Shown here: positions 39,392-46,588 of the stretch, one piece after another
How the letters are laid out: every line of letters starts with the position of its first letter
Position numbering within the stretch: position 1 is the stretch's first letter
Assembly (NCBI RefSeq): GCF_024006985.1
Contig: NZ_JAMXIB010000016.1
Span: 1 to 46,588 of the forward strand
Direction of reading: 5' to 3'
Length of the DNA: 46,588 bases
Source of the DNA: Robiginitalea marina
Lineage (GTDB): Bacteria > Bacteroidota > Bacteroidia > Flavobacteriales > Flavobacteriaceae
The notes under the pieces: model-generated
What the model was told of the DNA's origin: nothing
The model's input: only the letters and a program-made list of their open reading frames with translations
Database searches by the model: none
Translations under genes and position numbers: made by a program

Positions 39392-40172
39392 GGCCGTATG
39401 TATCGCGATTGGGATGCTCACCGTTTTTACGGGGCAGGCCCAGTTCGAGATCCCCCCAAAACCCGCACGGGGTTCACAAACCAGCCTTTACGACTATATC
39501 GGCCTGCTCGCCCCTGCCGAAAAAACGAACCTGGAGCAAAAACTCATCCGGTATTCCGACAGTACCTCCACCCAGATCGTAATCGCCATTATCGCTTCCT
39601 CGGAAGGGGAAGACCTCCAGTACCTGGGGGCCCAGTGGGGCCATGCCTGGGGTATCGGGCAGGAAAAGGAAGATAACGGCATTTTGGTGTTGCTGGCGCG
39701 GGACGACCGCCGGATCGCCATCAACACCGGCTACGGGGTGGAGGAATTCCTGACGGATGCGCTTTCGAGGCGGATCATCGAAACCGTGATCATCCCCGAA
39801 TTCAAAAAAGGGGATTATTACGCCGGGCTCGACCGGGGCGTGGATGCCATTTTCCAGGTGCTTACCGGGCAGTTCAGGGGAACGCCCCGAAGCAGCGGCG
39901 ACGGGGAGTTCCCCTTTGCCGCCCTGTTGCCATTTATCATTTTCCTGGTTTTTATGCTCATCCTGGCATCCCGCAAGAACAAGGGCGGGGGTGGCAACCG
40001 GGGCAACCGGGGGCGTGGCCCGGACCTCTGGGACATGATAATCCTAAGCAATATGGGGCGCTCCAGTTCCCGCGGAGGCTTCGGTGGGGGTGGTGGCTTC
40101 GGGGGCGGAGGTTTTGGCGGCGGCTTCGGGGGCGGCGGCTTCGGGGGCGGCGGGGCTTCCGGGGGGTGGTAG
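39372..40172 (+). CDS. Membrane-anchored TPM-domain protein with Gly-rich tail
   Basis: A 266-residue protein with a signal peptide (ending VFTGQAQ), a TPM domain (about 38-160: YDYIGLLAPAEKTNLEQKLI, STQIVIAIIASSEGEDLQYL, DNGILVLLARDDRRIAINTG, YGVEEFLTDALSRRIIETVI) and a membrane helix (about 178-196, FAALLPFIIFLVFMLIL). A Gly/Arg/Ser tail follows (about 200-266, FGGGG repeats). This YgcG-like layout is typical of exported TPM proteins next to LemA. It overlaps the soluble TPM gene by 20 nt. The set probably forms a membrane-bound complex with LemA, but this is inferred from gene order. Confidence 0.92.
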   Translation: MRFPKARAVCIAIGMLTVFTGQAQFEIPPKPARGSQTSLYDYIGLLAPAEKTNLEQKLIRYSDSTSTQIVIAIIASSEGEDLQYLGAQWGHAWGIGQEKEDNGILVLLARDDRRIAINTGYGVEEFLTDALSRRIIETVIIPEFKKGDYYAGLDRGVDAIFQVLTGQFRGTPRSSGDGEFPFAALLPFIIFLVFMLILASRKNKGGGGNRGNRGRGPDLWDMIILSNMGRSSSRGGFGGGGGFGGGGFGGGFGGGGFGGGGASGGW

Positions 40173-40204
40173 CCGGGCCTGTTTGAACCTTTAGTGCTGT
40201 ATCC

Positions 40205-41251
40205 ATGATCTCATTTTTCCGTAAGATTCGAAAATCGCTGTCGGACGAGGGCAAAACAGGGAAGTACCTAAAATACGCCCTTGGCGAGGTATTGCTGATT
40301 GTGGTGGGGATCCTGATTGCTTTGCAGTTACAAAACTGGAACGAACAACACCAGCAGGAACAACGCTTCAGGGCTTCCCTTGAACACGTGTATAACACCC
40401 TTGCGAGCGAAATCGAAGGGTTCGATAACGGCCTGGAGTATCTTCAATCGCAGGCCAATGCCCTGGACTCGATCCTGCTGTTGAAGGATAGCCTGGACCC
40501 CAGGGAACTGATCCCTGCACTTTTTTTTGTGACCGTGCCCCCTGAATTTGGGGTTTATGAATCGCGTCGGGCGGCAGAGGACCTCTCTTATGACCCCAAT
40601 AAAAAAGTGCACCGGGAGCTGGCCAGGCAAATATCCGTTTATGCCTCAAGGCTGGTTAATCCGGCCAGGAACTCCAGGGCCTTTGACATGCTGCAGGAGG
40701 CAGGCATCCCGTTACCCCAGGAAAGCCAAAATTTGGCCTATGGGTTGACCATCGACCCCAATCAATTTGAGGAAAGGGATTTTCAAAAACTAAAACGCCT
40801 GCTGGAAAGCGATGCGTTCATTCCCGCGCTTAAAAACCTCAAAATACAGTTCTATTTTGATTATGGGCGTTTGTATTCCTGGAAAACGGATGCAGAATCG
40901 CTTATGAAGGGTATTCGCAATTATTATCCCGAAGTGCGCATCCTCTATAAGAATGTTTCTCTAATCGGTCCCGCCCTTGAGGGGTGGGACATCGATGGGG
41001 GAAGGGACTTTCCCCTGATCGAAACGGACCTGGACCGGTACATCTGGGAAACCAAACTCTACCTGAAGGAAGGGGAAGTCAAGTTCCGGTGCCGGGAAAG
41101 CTGGGCCCAGAACTGGGGCGGTACCGGCTTTCCAACAGGGAGGGCCCAAAAAGACGGCGCCGACATTTTAATCCCAAAGGCAGGCACCTACCGGGTGACC
41201 CTGAACCTGTCGGAGGGGACGTATCGTTTCGAATTGGCGGAAGGGGAATAA
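40205..41251 (+). CDS. DUF6090-family membrane protein with SusE/F-like C-terminal module
   Basis: A 348-residue protein. The start MISFFRKIRKSLSDEGKTGK, then YLKYALGEVLLIVVGILIAL with QLQNWNEQ, is the DUF6090 signature and includes one membrane helix (about 27-46). A helical middle (50-270) has no known motif. The end, about 285-346 (VKFRCRESWAQNWGGTGFPT, DILIPKAGTYRVTLNLSEGT, YRFEL), closely resembles the SusE/SusF-type starch-binding module, which is not usual for DUF6090 to my knowledge. It lies 32 nt after the TPM gene on the same strand, and meets the convergent der gene with 3 nt between stops. Confidence 0.75.
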   Translation: MISFFRKIRKSLSDEGKTGKYLKYALGEVLLIVVGILIALQLQNWNEQHQQEQRFRASLEHVYNTLASEIEGFDNGLEYLQSQANALDSILLLKDSLDPRELIPALFFVTVPPEFGVYESRRAAEDLSYDPNKKVHRELARQISVYASRLVNPARNSRAFDMLQEAGIPLPQESQNLAYGLTIDPNQFEERDFQKLKRLLESDAFIPALKNLKIQFYFDYGRLYSWKTDAESLMKGIRNYYPEVRILYKNVSLIGPALEGWDIDGGRDFPLIETDLDRYIWETKLYLKEGEVKFRCRESWAQNWGGTGFPTGRAQKDGADILIPKAGTYRVTLNLSEGTYRFELAEGE

Positions 41252-41254
41252 CCG

Positions 41255-42556
41255 CTATTTCTTCCGCATAAAAATGCTCATCGGCACCCCCGTGAAGTCG
41301 AAATTTTCCCTGAGCTTGTTTTCCAGGAACCGCTTGTACGGGTCCTTTACATACTGGGGCAGGTTGCAGAAGAAAGCAAACTGCGGATAAGGCGTCGGCA
41401 ACTGGGTGCAGAACTTGATCTTCACGTATTTCCCTTTGATGGCCGGAGGGGGGTTGCCTTCAATGATGGGCAGCATCACGTCGTTCAGCTTGCGGGTGGG
41501 GATCCGGCGGGAGCGGTTCTGGTAGACCTCCACAGCGGTCTCTATGGCCTTCAGGATGCGTTGTTTGTCCTTGACCGAGATAAAGAGGATGGGCACATCC
41601 GTAAACGGGGCGATGGCTTCCCGGATCTTCTGGGTATATTCCTTTACCGAATGCGTGTCTTTCTCCACCAGGTCCCATTTGTTGACCAGGATCACAATGC
41701 CTTTGTTGTTGCGATGGGCCAGCCAGAAGATATTCTGCACCTGCCCATCGAAGCCCCTGGAAGCATCCAGCAGGAGGAGGCAGACATCGGCGTGCTCAAT
41801 GGTGCGCACAGAGCGCATCACCGAATAAAACTCCAGGTCTTCCCGTACCTTGGCCTTGCGGCGGATCCCTGCCGTATCGACCAGGTTGAATTCAAAGCCA
41901 AAGCGGTTGTACCGGGTGTCGATGCTGTCGCGGGTAGTCCCGGCCACATCGGTCACGATATAGCGGTCTTCGCCCAACAGGGCATTGATAAATGACGACT
42001 TGCCGGCATTGGGCCGGCCCACCACGGCAAAGCGCGGGAGGTTATCTTCCGGGATGGGGGCATCCGGCAGCACCTTTACCAGGGCATCCAGCAACTCCCC
42101 CGTCCCGCTGCCATTGATGCTCGACACCGGGTAGTATTCCCCCAGGCCCAGGTTGTAGAATTCCACGGCATCTTCGAGCCGCTGGGCATTGTCTACCTTG
42201 TTGACCACCAAAAAAACGGGTTTCTCGACCTTTCGGAGCAACCGGGCCACGTCTTCGTCCATTCCGGTGATCCCGGTTTCTGCATCCACCATAAAGAGGA
42301 TGGCATCGGCCTCGTCAATGGCGAGTTCCACCTGCCGGTCGATTTCCTTTTCAAAAATGTCATCGCTGCCCAACACGTAGCCCCCGGTATCGATCAGGGA
42401 AAACTCTTTGCCGTTCCAGTCGCTTTTGCCATAATGACGGTCGCGGGTAACCCCGCTCACCGCATCCACGATGGCTTCCCGCCTCTGGATCATACGGTTG
42501 AAAAACGTGGATTTTCCCACATTGGGCCTTCCTACAATGGCGACAATACCCGACAT
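41255..42556 (-). CDS. der: Ribosome-associated GTPase Der (EngA)
   Basis: A 433-residue protein with two GTPase domains and a KH-like C-terminus, unique to Der, which acts in 50S ribosomal subunit assembly. First G domain: [20 protein letters not shown] near residue 8, DTGGYV, and NKVD. Second: [20 protein letters not shown] near 182, [12 protein letters not shown] and the SVKD loop. The KH-like region is about 350-433 ([20 protein letters not shown]). Start at 42556 with a TACCTTTG -7 element at 42574-42581. It ends convergently against the DUF6090 gene. Confidence 0.97.
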   Translation of the reverse strand: MSGIVAIVGRPNVGKSTFFNRMIQRREAIVDAVSGVTRDRHYGKSDWNGKEFSLIDTGGYVLGSDDIFEKEIDRQVELAIDEADAILFMVDAETGITGMDEDVARLLRKVEKPVFLVVNKVDNAQRLEDAVEFYNLGLGEYYPVSSINGSGTGELLDALVKVLPDAPIPEDNLPRFAVVGRPNAGKSSFINALLGEDRYIVTDVAGTTRDSIDTRYNRFGFEFNLVDTAGIRRKAKVREDLEFYSVMRSVRTIEHADVCLLLLDASRGFDGQVQNIFWLAHRNNKGIVILVNKWDLVEKDTHSVKEYTQKIREAIAPFTDVPILFISVKDKQRILKAIETAVEVYQNRSRRIPTRKLNDVMLPIIEGNPPPAIKGKYVKIKFCTQLPTPYPQFAFFCNLPQYVKDPYKRFLENKLRENFDFTGVPMSIFMRKK

Positions 42557-42573
42557 AACTGATTATTAGGCGA

Positions 42574-42581
42574 CAAAGGTA
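42574..42581 (-). promoter_or_regulatory. -7 element of der
   Basis: The complement reads TACCTTTG, 17 nt before the der start codon. A -33 TTG at the usual spacing is not seen. The leader would be about 10 nt. Confidence 0.4.
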
Positions 42582-42625
42582 GTGTTAAGGAAGCGGATTT
42601 GAAATGAAATTGGAAAATCCCGGGA

Positions 42626-43342
42626 TCAGGACCCGAAATAATCGAGGCGCAGCTGCACCGAATTTTCAATGCGGTTTCCGGAAAGATAAGGTTCAGAAGG
42701 CTCCCGGGAACGGATGATGCGGGCCGGGCTGCCAAAGGCAACCACCAGGTCGGGGATGTCGTCCACCACCAGGGAACCGGCCCCTACCACGCTGTGGGCG
42801 CCGATGCGGATATTCTCAATTACATTGCAGCCCAGGGATAGTGCGGCTCCATGACCCAGGTGAAGGTTCCCCCCCGTACAGACGGCTGGGGCCAGGCTGG
42901 AGAAATCTTCCATCAGCCCATCGTGCCCAAGCGAAGAACGGGTGTTTAAAATACAATGGTCCCCGACCACGGCGTTGGTGTTGATAATCACACCCGGCAT
43001 TACCACCGTTCCCCGGCCCAGGCGCACGTCCTTGCCCACGGTGGCGGTAGGGTGTACCAGGGTGATGAATTCAAACCCCGGGGCAATCCTTTGGATGCGA
43101 CGGACCATTTGCCTGCGGACCCAGTTATCCCCTATGGCGACTACCCCACCGGCAATACCGTGGGCATCGATCAGCAGGGGAAGGTCGTTTTCCGACCCGA
43201 GCACTTCGTATCCGTTTTTTTTCGTACCTTTCTTTTTAAAGGAATCCACAAAGCCCACCGGCCTGTAGATGCCCGAACGCTCCAGTGCATCGAGGATAAC
43301 ACTCCCGTGTCCTGAGGCCCCAAAAATGAGTACATTTTTCAT
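42626..43342 (-). CDS. NeuD-like sugar O-acyltransferase (left-handed beta-helix)
   Basis: A 238-residue protein with a Rossmann-like N-terminus (MKNVLIFGASGHGSVILDAL) and then hexapeptide repeats of a left-handed beta-helix (about 95-205: TATVGKDVRLGRGTVVMPGV, VGDHCILNTRSSLGHDGLM, IRIGAHSVVGAGSLVVDDIP). This is the NeuD/PglD type of acetyl-CoA-dependent acetyltransferase used in surface glycans. The ATG at 43342 begins the usual KNVLIFGASGHG start; an ATG seven codons upstream (43363) is also in frame but falls within a palindrome. The gene stands alone, with no glycan synthesis genes around it. Confidence 0.88.
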   Translation of the reverse strand: MKNVLIFGASGHGSVILDALERSGIYRPVGFVDSFKKKGTKKNGYEVLGSENDLPLLIDAHGIAGGVVAIGDNWVRRQMVRRIQRIAPGFEFITLVHPTATVGKDVRLGRGTVVMPGVIINTNAVVGDHCILNTRSSLGHDGLMEDFSSLAPAVCTGGNLHLGHGAALSLGCNVIENIRIGAHSVVGAGSLVVDDIPDLVVAFGSPARIIRSREPSEPYLSGNRIENSVQLRLDYFGS

Positions 43343-43361
43343 GGAATTTTGCAAAAAGTGC

Positions 43362-43397
43362 ATTTCATCGATGAAATATGACCTTTCGTCGATGATT
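43362..43397 (-). promoter_or_regulatory. Two near-identical palindromic sites 21 bp apart (candidate operator)
   Basis: ATTTCATCGATGAAAT (43362-43377) is a perfect 16-bp palindrome. A related site, TTTCGTCGATGATT (43384-43397), lies exactly 21 bp downstream of the matching position and abuts the putative -7 box. Two helical turns of separation on the same DNA face fit a dimeric repressor binding twice. They lie in the leader and promoter of the NeuD-like gene. No regulator is assigned. Confidence 0.5.
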
Positions 43398-43405
43398 CAA
43401 AGGTA
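43398..43405 (-). promoter_or_regulatory. -7 element of the NeuD-like gene
   Basis: The complement reads TACCTTTG, directly next to the second palindromic site. With initiation near 43391 the leader would be about 50 nt and include the first palindrome. Confidence 0.45.
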
Positions 43406-43519
43406 TGGAAAACTTCCCGGGATTTTCCCCTTTCCTGCAGATTTTATGAGGAAAACCGTAAGCTTTGCCCTGCCGCCCGCGGCTATACCCTGATCCTTCC
43501 CTCCACAAAACATCTCCTG

Positions 43520-44008
43520 ATGGAACTCCCCAATGACATCGTGCTACGGCCCCGCTTCCAGGACGAACTAAGCGAATGCGCCGGCGACGTCCTGGGCCGC
43601 ATAGAGCGCGGGCAGCACCCCCCATTTGTGGTCAAACGCCTCGACGACCACCTCTTTATCAGCTTCGGGGCCGCAGATAAACATTTCTGGTCGCCCCAGC
43701 TGCAACTGGAAATCGTGGACGAACCCGGGGGCAGCTGCAGGATCTACGGCCTTTACGGCCCCAACCCCACCCTCTGGACCTTTTTTATGTTCCTGCACTT
43801 CGGGGTGGCCAACCTGTTTATTATCCTGGGGATTTGGGCGTATAGCAGTGCTGCCCTGGGGAAGGCCTACGGGGTGCAAGTGGGCGGGATGGCCGGCATG
43901 GTAGTATTCTGGTTTGCCCTGTATGCTTTTGGGCGGGCCGGGCGGGCCAAAGGGAAGCCCCAGATGCACCAACTCTACACCTTCTACCAAAAGGCACTGA
44001 AAGGCTGA
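43520..44008 (+). CDS. Small integral membrane protein of unknown function
   Basis: A 162-residue protein. The first 85 residues are soluble (MELPNDIVLRPRFQDELSEC, with PPFVVKRLDDHLFISFGAAD and FWSPQLQLEIVDEP), followed by two membrane helices (about 89-113, TFFMFLHFGVANLFIILGIW; about 124-140, GMAGMVVFWFALYAFG) and a short basic tail. I know no function for it; similar proteins with WSPQLQLE are found in related genomes as far as I recall. Its stop TGA directly abuts the era stop on the other strand (TGATCA). Confidence 0.7.
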   Translation: MELPNDIVLRPRFQDELSECAGDVLGRIERGQHPPFVVKRLDDHLFISFGAADKHFWSPQLQLEIVDEPGGSCRIYGLYGPNPTLWTFFMFLHFGVANLFIILGIWAYSSAALGKAYGVQVGGMAGMVVFWFALYAFGRAGRAKGKPQMHQLYTFYQKALKG

Positions 44009-44896
44009 TCAGTTCTGGTCGTAGCCAAACCGGCGCAACTGGCGGGCATCGCTCCTCCAGTTTTTGTTGACCTTTACATACAACTCCAGGTACACCTTTT
44101 TGTCGAAGAAGGCCTCCAGGTCTTTCCGGGCCTCGCTTCCCACGCGCTTCAGGGCGGAACCCTTGTGGCCGATCAGGATGCCCTTCTGGGAGTCGCGCTC
44201 CACCATAATCACTGCGCCGATGCGGATCAGGTCGTCCCCTTCTTCAAAGGCCTCCACCTCGATCTCCACCGCATAGGGGATCTCCTTTTTGTAGTGCTGC
44301 AGGATTTTTTCCCGAATAATCTCACTGACAAAAAACCGCTCGGGCTTGTCGGTCAGCTGGTCTTTCGGGAAGAAGGGCGGCCCCTGCGGAAGCAGTTCGA
44401 GGATGCGGTCAAACACGGTTTGTATGTTGAAACGCTCCAGGGCGGAAATCGGGTGGATCTCGGCCCGGGGCAGGGTTTCTGCCCAGTAGGCGACCTGCTG
44501 TTCCAGGGTTTCCTGGTCGGTGGTGTCTATTTTGTTGATCAGGAGCAGCACGGGTACCGGGCTCTGGCGGATCTTCTCCAGGAAGGCCTCATCCTTGAGG
44601 CCCTGCTGGCCCACTTCCACCATGTAGAGCAACACATCGGCGTCGTCCAGGGCCGTGCGCACAAAACCCATCATGGATTCCTGCAGGGCATAGGCGGGCT
44701 TGATGATGCCCGGGGTATCGGAAAACACCACCTGGAAATCCTCGCCGTTGACAATGCCCAGGATGCGGTGGCGCGTAGTCTGGGCCTTGGAAGTGATGAT
44801 GGAGAGCCGCTCCCCCACCAGGGCATTCATCAGGGTCGATTTCCCCACGTTGGGGTTCCCGATGATATTGACAAAACCGGCTTTATGGGCGCTCAT
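44009..44896 (-). CDS. era: GTPase Era
   Basis: A 295-residue protein of standard length, which binds the 3' end of 16S rRNA during 30S maturation. G domain: IIGNPNVGKSTLMNALVGER near residue 12, DTPGIIKP, NKID, and ISALERFNIQTVFDRIL near 150. The C-terminal KH domain (about 200-290) includes GILIGHKGSALKRVGSEARK. The start overlaps the 3' end of the symporter gene by 14 nt, so translation is probably coupled to it. The stop is immediately next to that of the convergent membrane protein gene. Confidence 0.97.
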   Translation of the reverse strand: MSAHKAGFVNIIGNPNVGKSTLMNALVGERLSIITSKAQTTRHRILGIVNGEDFQVVFSDTPGIIKPAYALQESMMGFVRTALDDADVLLYMVEVGQQGLKDEAFLEKIRQSPVPVLLLINKIDTTDQETLEQQVAYWAETLPRAEIHPISALERFNIQTVFDRILELLPQGPPFFPKDQLTDKPERFFVSEIIREKILQHYKKEIPYAVEIEVEAFEEGDDLIRIGAVIMVERDSQKGILIGHKGSALKRVGSEARKDLEAFFDKKVYLELYVKVNKNWRSDARQLRRFGYDQN

Positions 44897-46250
44897 GCTT
44901 CAGTTGTGTAAAATAGCGTTTCATTTCCCGGTTTACCCGGGGGGCGAGGTACAGGACCGCAATCATGTTGGGGATGCACATCAGGGCATAGGCCAGGTCG
45001 ATCAGGTTGATCACCAGGTCCACAGATGCCACTGCGGCAAATGTAATGGTGGCCACGTAATAGTAATTGAACCAGTTTCCAATCCGGGGGTTTGTGAGGA
45101 AGGAAAGGCATTTCACCCCGTAATACGAATAGGTAAATAATGTAGACAGGGCAAAGGCTGCCACCACCAGCATCAGGAGCACGTCGCCGTACCCGAAGAG
45201 GGATTTCTCAAAGGCGATCAGGGTCATCAGGATGCCGTTGCTCTCGGCTTCGAGGTACGCCCCGCTCAGCAGGATCACCACAGCCGTAAGGGTACAAACC
45301 ACAATGGTATCGATAAAGGGCCCAAGCATGGAGACCAGCCCTTCCTGTATGGGTTCCTTGGTTTTCGACTGCCCGTGGTACATGGGGGCGCTCCCCAGGC
45401 CGGCTTCATTGGAAAAAACCGCCCGTCTCACTCCTAGGATAACAAGCCCCCAGAAGCCCCCGGTAAAGGCAGTTTTAAAGTTAAAGGCCTCGGTGATAAT
45501 GAGTTTCAGCGCGGGGAATATCTCCCCCGCGTTGTTGGCCATAATGATCACGACAGCGCCAAAATAGAGCAATACCATAAAGGGCACGATGGCCGTGGCC
45601 ACGCGGGCGATCTTTTGCAGGCCGCCGAAGATGACCAGGGAGGTGACCAAAGACAAAACAATACCGATAATCAGTTTCCAGTTAAATTCCCCCAGGGTTG
45701 CCAGCGTGGTATCGGGGTCCACCACGTTCATAAAGGTCTGGGTGAACTGGTTTACCGTGAACACCCCCAGAAACCCCACCAGGCCGGCGATGCTGAAAAA
45801 TACCGCAAGGGGCCTGGCCCGGGGCCCGATCCCCTGGGTGATGTAATACATGGGCCCGCCCTGCAGGTTGCCGGAGGCGTCCGTGTGCCGGTACATGATG
45901 GCCAAACTGCAGGAATAGAATTTGATGCACATCCCGATTATGGCCGTCATCCAGATCCAGAAAATGACCCCGGGGCCACCCATGTAGATGGCGATGGCCA
46001 CCCCGCTGATGTTCCCGAGGCCCACCGTGGCAGCCACTGCAGAGGACAGGGCCTGCAGGTGGCTCACCTCCCCCGGGTCGTCGGGGTCGTCGTACTTTCC
46101 GGCCGTAATGCCGATGGCATGCCGGAAATACCGGTACGGCCTGAACCCGGAATAAAAGGCCAGGAACAACCCCCCACCCACGACCATTATGAGCATGGCC
46201 CACTCGGCATAGGGGATCAGGCTGGAAAGGAAGGCATTGATGGATTCCAT
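44883..46250 (-). CDS. Sodium:alanine symporter-family (AGCS) amino acid transporter
   Basis: A 455-residue membrane protein with about ten or eleven hydrophobic segments; the ATG at 46250 starts the protein with a first helix soon after (MESINAFLSSLIPYAEWAML). AGCS signatures visible: ALSSAVAATVGLGNISGVAI near residue 73, GGPGVIFWIWMTAIIGMCIK, and RAVFSNEAGLGSAPMYHG near 276. It imports alanine, glycine or similar amino acids with sodium across the cytoplasmic membrane. It is upstream of era with a 14-nt overlap. The upstream in-frame extension has no membrane-protein character. Confidence 0.94.
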   Translation of the reverse strand: MESINAFLSSLIPYAEWAMLIMVVGGGLFLAFYSGFRPYRYFRHAIGITAGKYDDPDDPGEVSHLQALSSAVAATVGLGNISGVAIAIYMGGPGVIFWIWMTAIIGMCIKFYSCSLAIMYRHTDASGNLQGGPMYYITQGIGPRARPLAVFFSIAGLVGFLGVFTVNQFTQTFMNVVDPDTTLATLGEFNWKLIIGIVLSLVTSLVIFGGLQKIARVATAIVPFMVLLYFGAVVIIMANNAGEIFPALKLIITEAFNFKTAFTGGFWGLVILGVRRAVFSNEAGLGSAPMYHGQSKTKEPIQEGLVSMLGPFIDTIVVCTLTAVVILLSGAYLEAESNGILMTLIAFEKSLFGYGDVLLMLVVAAFALSTLFTYSYYGVKCLSFLTNPRIGNWFNYYYVATITFAAVASVDLVINLIDLAYALMCIPNMIAVLYLAPRVNREMKRYFTQLKHERP

Positions 46251-46335
46251 TGAGAAAACGCTACAGGCCCCAAGGTAGGGATTTTCGCAATATCCCTCCC
46301 CCCCGCCCCGCCCCGGAGAATAAAAACCCCCGGGG

Positions 46336-46367
46336 TTTGACAAAACCAATTATCCGTTGTATATTTG
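46336..46367 (+). promoter_or_regulatory. Promoter of the initiator tRNA gene
   Basis: TTTG (46336-46339), then 20 bp, then TATATTTG (46360-46367). It ends 10 nt before the first tRNA base. Box sequences and spacing are identical to the probable rRNA promoter at the other end of the window. Confidence 0.75.
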
Positions 46368-46377
46368 CCGTCCAAAC

Positions 46378-46450
<73 letters not shown>

Positions 46451-46570
46451 CAAAGAAAACCGGTTGCCAAAGGCAATCGGTTTTTTTGTTTGTGGAAAAG
46501 CCAAGCTTGCTTGAGCTTTGGAACGAACAAAAAACCGAAGCAAATGCGATGCATTTGCCGGTTTTCTTTG
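46451..46570. repeat. Array of nested inverted repeats downstream of tRNA-fMet
   Basis: The segment is framed by a perfect 13-bp inverted repeat (CAAAGAAAACCGG at 46451-46463 and its complement at 46558-46570). Inside are three hairpins: the terminator-like AACCGGTTGCC stem (46458-46482), CCAAGCT/AGCTTTGG (46501-46521), and AAAACCG..GCAAATGC with GCATTTGC..CGGTTTT (about 46531-46565). No protein-coding frame with family character is seen. Confidence 0.65.
46457..46490 (+). terminator. Terminator of the tRNA-fMet transcript
   Basis: AACCGGTTGCC (46458-46468) pairs with GGCAATCGGTT (46472-46482, one G-U), loop of 3 nt, followed by a run of T (46481-46487). It lies 7 nt behind the mature tRNA end. 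Confidence 0.8.
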
Positions 46571-46588
46571 ATACGCCCCCCAAGGCCC

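Noticed and set aside
40070-40170. G-rich repeats near the end of the TPM-domain gene considered as a DNA repeat element
   Set aside because: They encode the FGGGG tail usual for exported TPM proteins.

Overview
The window looks like chromosomal DNA of a marine Flavobacteriaceae bacterium (Bacteroidota), with GC in the high fifties by eye. A Robiginitalea-like genome would fit, but I infer that from composition and gene content only. Supporting signs are a SusC/SusD pair, a type IX secretion C-terminal signal, Bacteroidota -33/-7 promoters (TTTG ... TAnnTTTG), DUF4136, DUF4890, DUF5522, DUF6090 and GSCFA proteins, and the order alaS / M23 peptidase / MerR / LemA / TPM.

Layout. 1-108: promoter and leader of what looks like an rRNA operon leaving the left edge on the minus strand. 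273-2255 (-): putative porin. 2423-8229 (+): a large type IX-secreted Asp-box protein, a fibronectin-type lipoprotein and a small secreted protein. 8603-13989 (-): a SusC-SusD-lipoprotein uptake operon with a clear terminator and low-GC patches. 14210-19479 (+): rnhB, a large lipoprotein, an OmpA-family protein and a secreted protein. 19525-22154 (-): lipB, a YqaE/Pmp3 mini-protein with a lipoprotein, and a secreted protein. 22406-25547 (+): lysS and a dicarboxylate transporter. 25548-26474: over 900 bp without an intact gene, holding the frameshifted remnant of a zinc metalloprotease. 26475-26918 (+): DUF4890 protein. 26979-30345 (-): a compact operon of a small HERIH protein, an ACC deaminase/D-cysteine desulfhydrase-like enzyme, a glucosaminidase with LysM, and hemL. 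30482-33172 (+): DUF5522, DUF4136 and an aromatic amino acid hydroxylase. 33298-36879 (-): alaS and a GSCFA protein. 36980-41251 (+): M23 peptidase, MerR regulator, LemA, two TPM proteins and a DUF6090 protein with a SusE/F-like tail. 41255-46250 (-, apart from one plus-strand gene): der, a NeuD-like acyltransferase, era and a sodium:amino-acid symporter. 46378-46450 (+): initiator tRNA-Met followed by stacked hairpins.

Most genes are housekeeping (translation: lysS, alaS, der, era, tRNA-fMet, rRNA leader; cofactors: lipB, hemL; replication: rnhB) or envelope and nutrient uptake. I found no defence system, CRISPR array, insertion sequence or prophage. The points most worth a second look are two near-palindromes 21 bp apart at the NeuD-like gene promoter, the metalloprotease relic, the DUF6090-SusE/F fusion, the hairpin at the start of the rRNA leader, the low-GC patches in the SusCD operon, the array of inverted repeats behind tRNA-fMet, and two very small genes (YqaE, DUF5522).
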